Assembly (NCBI GenBank): GCA_030151745.1
Contig: JASLDA010000116.1
Span: 1-7,189, forward strand
DNA length: 7,189 nucleotides
DNA from: Chitinophagaceae bacterium
Lineage (GTDB): Bacteria > Bacteroidota > Bacteroidia > Chitinophagales > Chitinophagaceae
Direction: 5' to 3'
Shown here: positions 5,173 to 7,189 of the stretch, piece after piece
How the letters are laid out: each line of letters starts with the position of its first letter
How positions within the stretch are numbered: position 1 is the first letter of the stretch
Position numbers and translations under genes: made by a program
The notes under the pieces: generated by a model
What the model saw: only the letters and a program-made list of their open reading frames with translations
Database searches by the model: none
What the model was told of the DNA's origin: nothing

Positions 5173-7189
5173 TCAGTTCCGCAGCGGCTTCCCGCTGGTC
5201 AGGATGCTTTGCAGGCGCTCCAGCGTCTTGCGCTGCCCGCTCAGCGACAGGAAGGCTTCACGCTCCAGGTCCAGCAGGTATTGTTCTGAAACCAGCGTCG
5301 GCTGGCTCAGGTCGCCGCCGCACATAACGTAGGCCAGCTTCCCGGCGATGAACTTATCGTAATCGCTGATATAGCCCCCGCGCCACATGCCGTGAACCCC
5401 GGCCAGGATCGGCCCCATGCCGGCGCGGCCCTGCACTTTGATGTCCGTACGCTGGACCGGCTGCGTATAGCCGGCCTCGTGCAGCAGGAGCACCTTGCGC
5501 TTTGCGTCCGCTACGCGGCGGTCCGGGTTCATGGAGACGGCATCGACGCCCTTGCGGAAGATCGCCATGTCGTAGGCCTCCTGCGCGGAGGTCGCCACCT
5601 TTGCCGTGCCGATATTGATGAAGAGCTGCTGCAGGAAGTTCATCTCTATGTCCTCCTTGATCGTGCGGTCCGCGGCGCGCAGCGCCAGCTCCTTGGTGCC
5701 GCCGCCGCCCGGGATCAGTCCCACCCCAAGCTCTACGAGCCCGATATAGGTTTCGGCGGCCGCCTGCACGGCGTCGGCATGAAGACACATCTCGCAGCCT
5801 CCGCCCAGTGTCATGCCATGCGGAGCTACGACCACGGGCACGCTGCTGTAGCGCAGGCGCATCGTGGTCTGCTGGAACTGCCGTACGGCGAGGTCCAGCT
5901 CGTCATATTCCTGCTCCGCGGCAAACATGAAGATCAGTCCGACGTTGGCGCCGGCGCTGAACTTGTCGGAGCCGTTGGCGATGACCAGGCCCTTGTACTT
6001 TTCCTCGGCGATGGCGACGCTTTTCATGACGCCTTCCAGCACTTCCCCACCGATGCTGTTCATCTTGGTATTCCAGCTCAAGGCCACGACATCGTCGCCG
6101 ATGTCCACGAGCCTGCAGGCGCTGTTCTTCCAGACCGTCTTGTCGCCGTAGTTTTCCAGGATGATGAACGTGCCGGCCGTGGGAACCGGCCGGTAGCTCT
6201 TAGAGGAGATATCGTAGTAAAGCTTCTGCCCGTGCTCGGTTTTATAGAAGGACTTGTTGCCGCCCGCCAGCATCTCGTCCACCCAGGGCGCGACGGAGAT
6301 GCCGGCTTCCTTCATCTTGCTCAGAACCCGCTCGACGCCCAGCGCGTCCCAGCTTTCGAAGGCGCCCATCTCCCAGCCGAAGCCCGCCTTAAGACCGTCG
6401 TCGATCTTATAAAGCTCGTCGGCAATCTCCGGTATGCGATGCGAAACATAAGAGAACAGCGCGTGATGGAAACTGCGGTAGAAATCCCCGGCCTTGTCCT
6501 TACCTGCGTAAAGAGCCCCCAGCCGCTGTTTCAGGTCGTCTATGGGCTTGGCCGCTTCCAGGGTGGCGAACTTAGATTTCTGCTTAGGACCGTATTCCAG
6601 GGTCTCTAAGTTCAGCGTAAGGATCTCGCTCTTTCCCTTGCCCCCGACAGGCGCCGTTTTCTTTTCGTCGCCCCGTTCCTCGGGGGATTTGGTAAAGGTG
6701 GCATCGCCTTCCCTGACCGCGGCGGCCGTATCCTGACCGGTAGACGGAGGCGCCGTCACCTTCTTGTAAAAGCCCTGCTTCGTCTTATCGCCGAGCCATT
6801 TATTCTCGACCATCTTCTCGAGGAAAGCGGGCAGCTTAAACAGCTCGCGCGCCTCGTCGTCCGGAACGGCCTCGTAGAGATTCCTCGCGACGTGGACCAG
6901 CGTGTCGAGACCTACGACATCGCCCGTGCGGAAGGTCGCGCTCTTGGGACGCCCCATCACGGTTCCGGTAAGCGTATCGATCTCGTCGACATTGAGGCCG
7001 AGCTCCTGCATGGCCTTGAATACCGCCATGAAGCCGAAGACCCCCACGCGGTTCGCGATAAAGGCCGGGGTGTCTTTGGCGAGCACGGTCGTCTTCCCGA
7101 GGAAACGGTCGCCGTAGTCCATCAGGAAATCCACCACGGCCGGGTCGGTTTCCGGGGCCGGGATGATCTCCAGCAGCCTCAGGTAGCGC
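5173..7189 (-). CDS. fadN: FadN-type bifunctional 3-hydroxyacyl-CoA dehydrogenase/enoyl-CoA hydratase, N-terminus cut by window edge
   Basis: The frame is open from the right edge (first full codon 7188-7186) to the TGA at 5175-5173, giving 671 visible residues. The N-terminal NAD-binding Rossmann part, about 130-145 residues, is outside. Family knowledge: these proteins catalyse the hydration and NAD-dependent oxidation steps of fatty-acid beta-oxidation, with the dehydrogenase first and the hydratase last, the reverse of E. coli FadB. Seen (numbered from the first visible residue): RYLRLLEIIPAPETDP at the start, KDTPAFIANRVG at 38-49, RPKSATFRTGDVVGLDT in the dehydrogenase C-terminal domain, a charged linker at 145-186, and the crotonase domain from about 362. 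That domain has FSAGAN at 410-415 (oxyanion hole), GGGCEM with E466 and VELGVGLIPGGGGT with E486, matching both catalytic glutamates. The ending TSGKPLRN is typical of the family. An internal GTG at 7137 is not the start, because family-typical sequence continues upstream. The next gene downstream is a rhomboid, not a thiolase. Confidence 0.93.
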   Translation of the reverse strand, partial: RYLRLLEIIPAPETDPAVVDFLMDYGDRFLGKTTVLAKDTPAFIANRVGVFGFMAVFKAMQELGLNVDEIDTLTGTVMGRPKSATFRTGDVVGLDTLVHVARNLYEAVPDDEARELFKLPAFLEKMVENKWLGDKTKQGFYKKVTAPPSTGQDTAAAVREGDATFTKSPEERGDEKKTAPVGGKGKSEILTLNLETLEYGPKQKSKFATLEAAKPIDDLKQRLGALYAGKDKAGDFYRSFHHALFSYVSHRIPEIADELYKIDDGLKAGFGWEMGAFESWDALGVERVLSKMKEAGISVAPWVDEMLAGGNKSFYKTEHGQKLYYDISSKSYRPVPTAGTFIILENYGDKTVWKNSACRLVDIGDDVVALSWNTKMNSIGGEVLEGVMKSVAIAEEKYKGLVIANGSDKFSAGANVGLIFMFAAEQEYDELDLAVRQFQQTTMRLRYSSVPVVVAPHGMTLGGGCEMCLHADAVQAAAETYIGLVELGVGLIPGGGGTKELALRAADRTIKEDIEMNFLQQLFINIGTAKVATSAQEAYDMAIFRKGVDAVSMNPDRRVADAKRKVLLLHEAGYTQPVQRTDIKVQGRAGMGPILAGVHGMWRGGYISDYDKFIAGKLAYVMCGGDLSQPTLVSEQYLLDLEREAFLSLSGQRKTLERLQSILTSGKPLRN

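Noticed and set aside
5392..6609. Long plus-strand open frame (405 codons) opposite fadN
   Set aside because: It lies wholly antisense to a gene with clear family motifs; its translation is rich in H, R, G and A with no recognisable domain, as expected for a shadow in GC-rich DNA.

Overview
The window reads as an ordinary chromosomal stretch of a GC-rich member of the Bacteroidota. Three signals support this. A secreted protein carries a type IX secretion (T9SS type A) C-terminal sorting domain. Its gene has a perfect Bacteroidota-type promoter (TTG, 21 bp, TACCTTTG). No clear Shine-Dalgarno precedes any start, and the leader of the DJ-1/PfpI gene is A-rich. The genus cannot be fixed from the sequence; Chitinophagaceae-like is a guess.

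Layout, left to right. The N-terminal third of a PoxB-type pyruvate:quinone oxidoreductase runs off the left edge on the minus strand. A 451-bp AT-rich divergent intergenic region follows and holds the promoter of the next gene. A plus-strand gene for a secreted 487-residue T9SS cargo protein ends in a strong intrinsic terminator, followed by a second hairpin with a perfect 19-bp stem. Everything after that is on the minus strand: a DJ-1/PfpI-family protein (ending convergently with the T9SS gene), a rhomboid intramembrane serine protease with large extra N- and C-terminal regions, and the C-terminal five-sixths or so of a FadN-type 3-hydroxyacyl-CoA dehydrogenase/enoyl-CoA hydratase, which runs off the right edge.

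The genes do not form an obvious single pathway. PoxB (pyruvate to acetate) and FadN (fatty-acid beta-oxidation) are central and lipid carbon metabolism. The PfpI protein is probably a stress or protein/metabolite-quality enzyme. The rhomboid cleaves unknown membrane substrates. The T9SS protein is exported to the cell surface or medium. The rhomboid starts 85 bp after the fadN stop on the same strand and could be co-transcribed; pfpI, 247 bp further on, probably has its own promoter.

I found no mobile element, CRISPR array, tRNA, rRNA or phage gene, and no convincing new multi-gene system. The points most worth a second look are the extra domains on the rhomboid, a charged linker insertion in FadN, a striking excess of GTAC/GGTACC in the T9SS gene, and the hairpin-rich tract after that gene.
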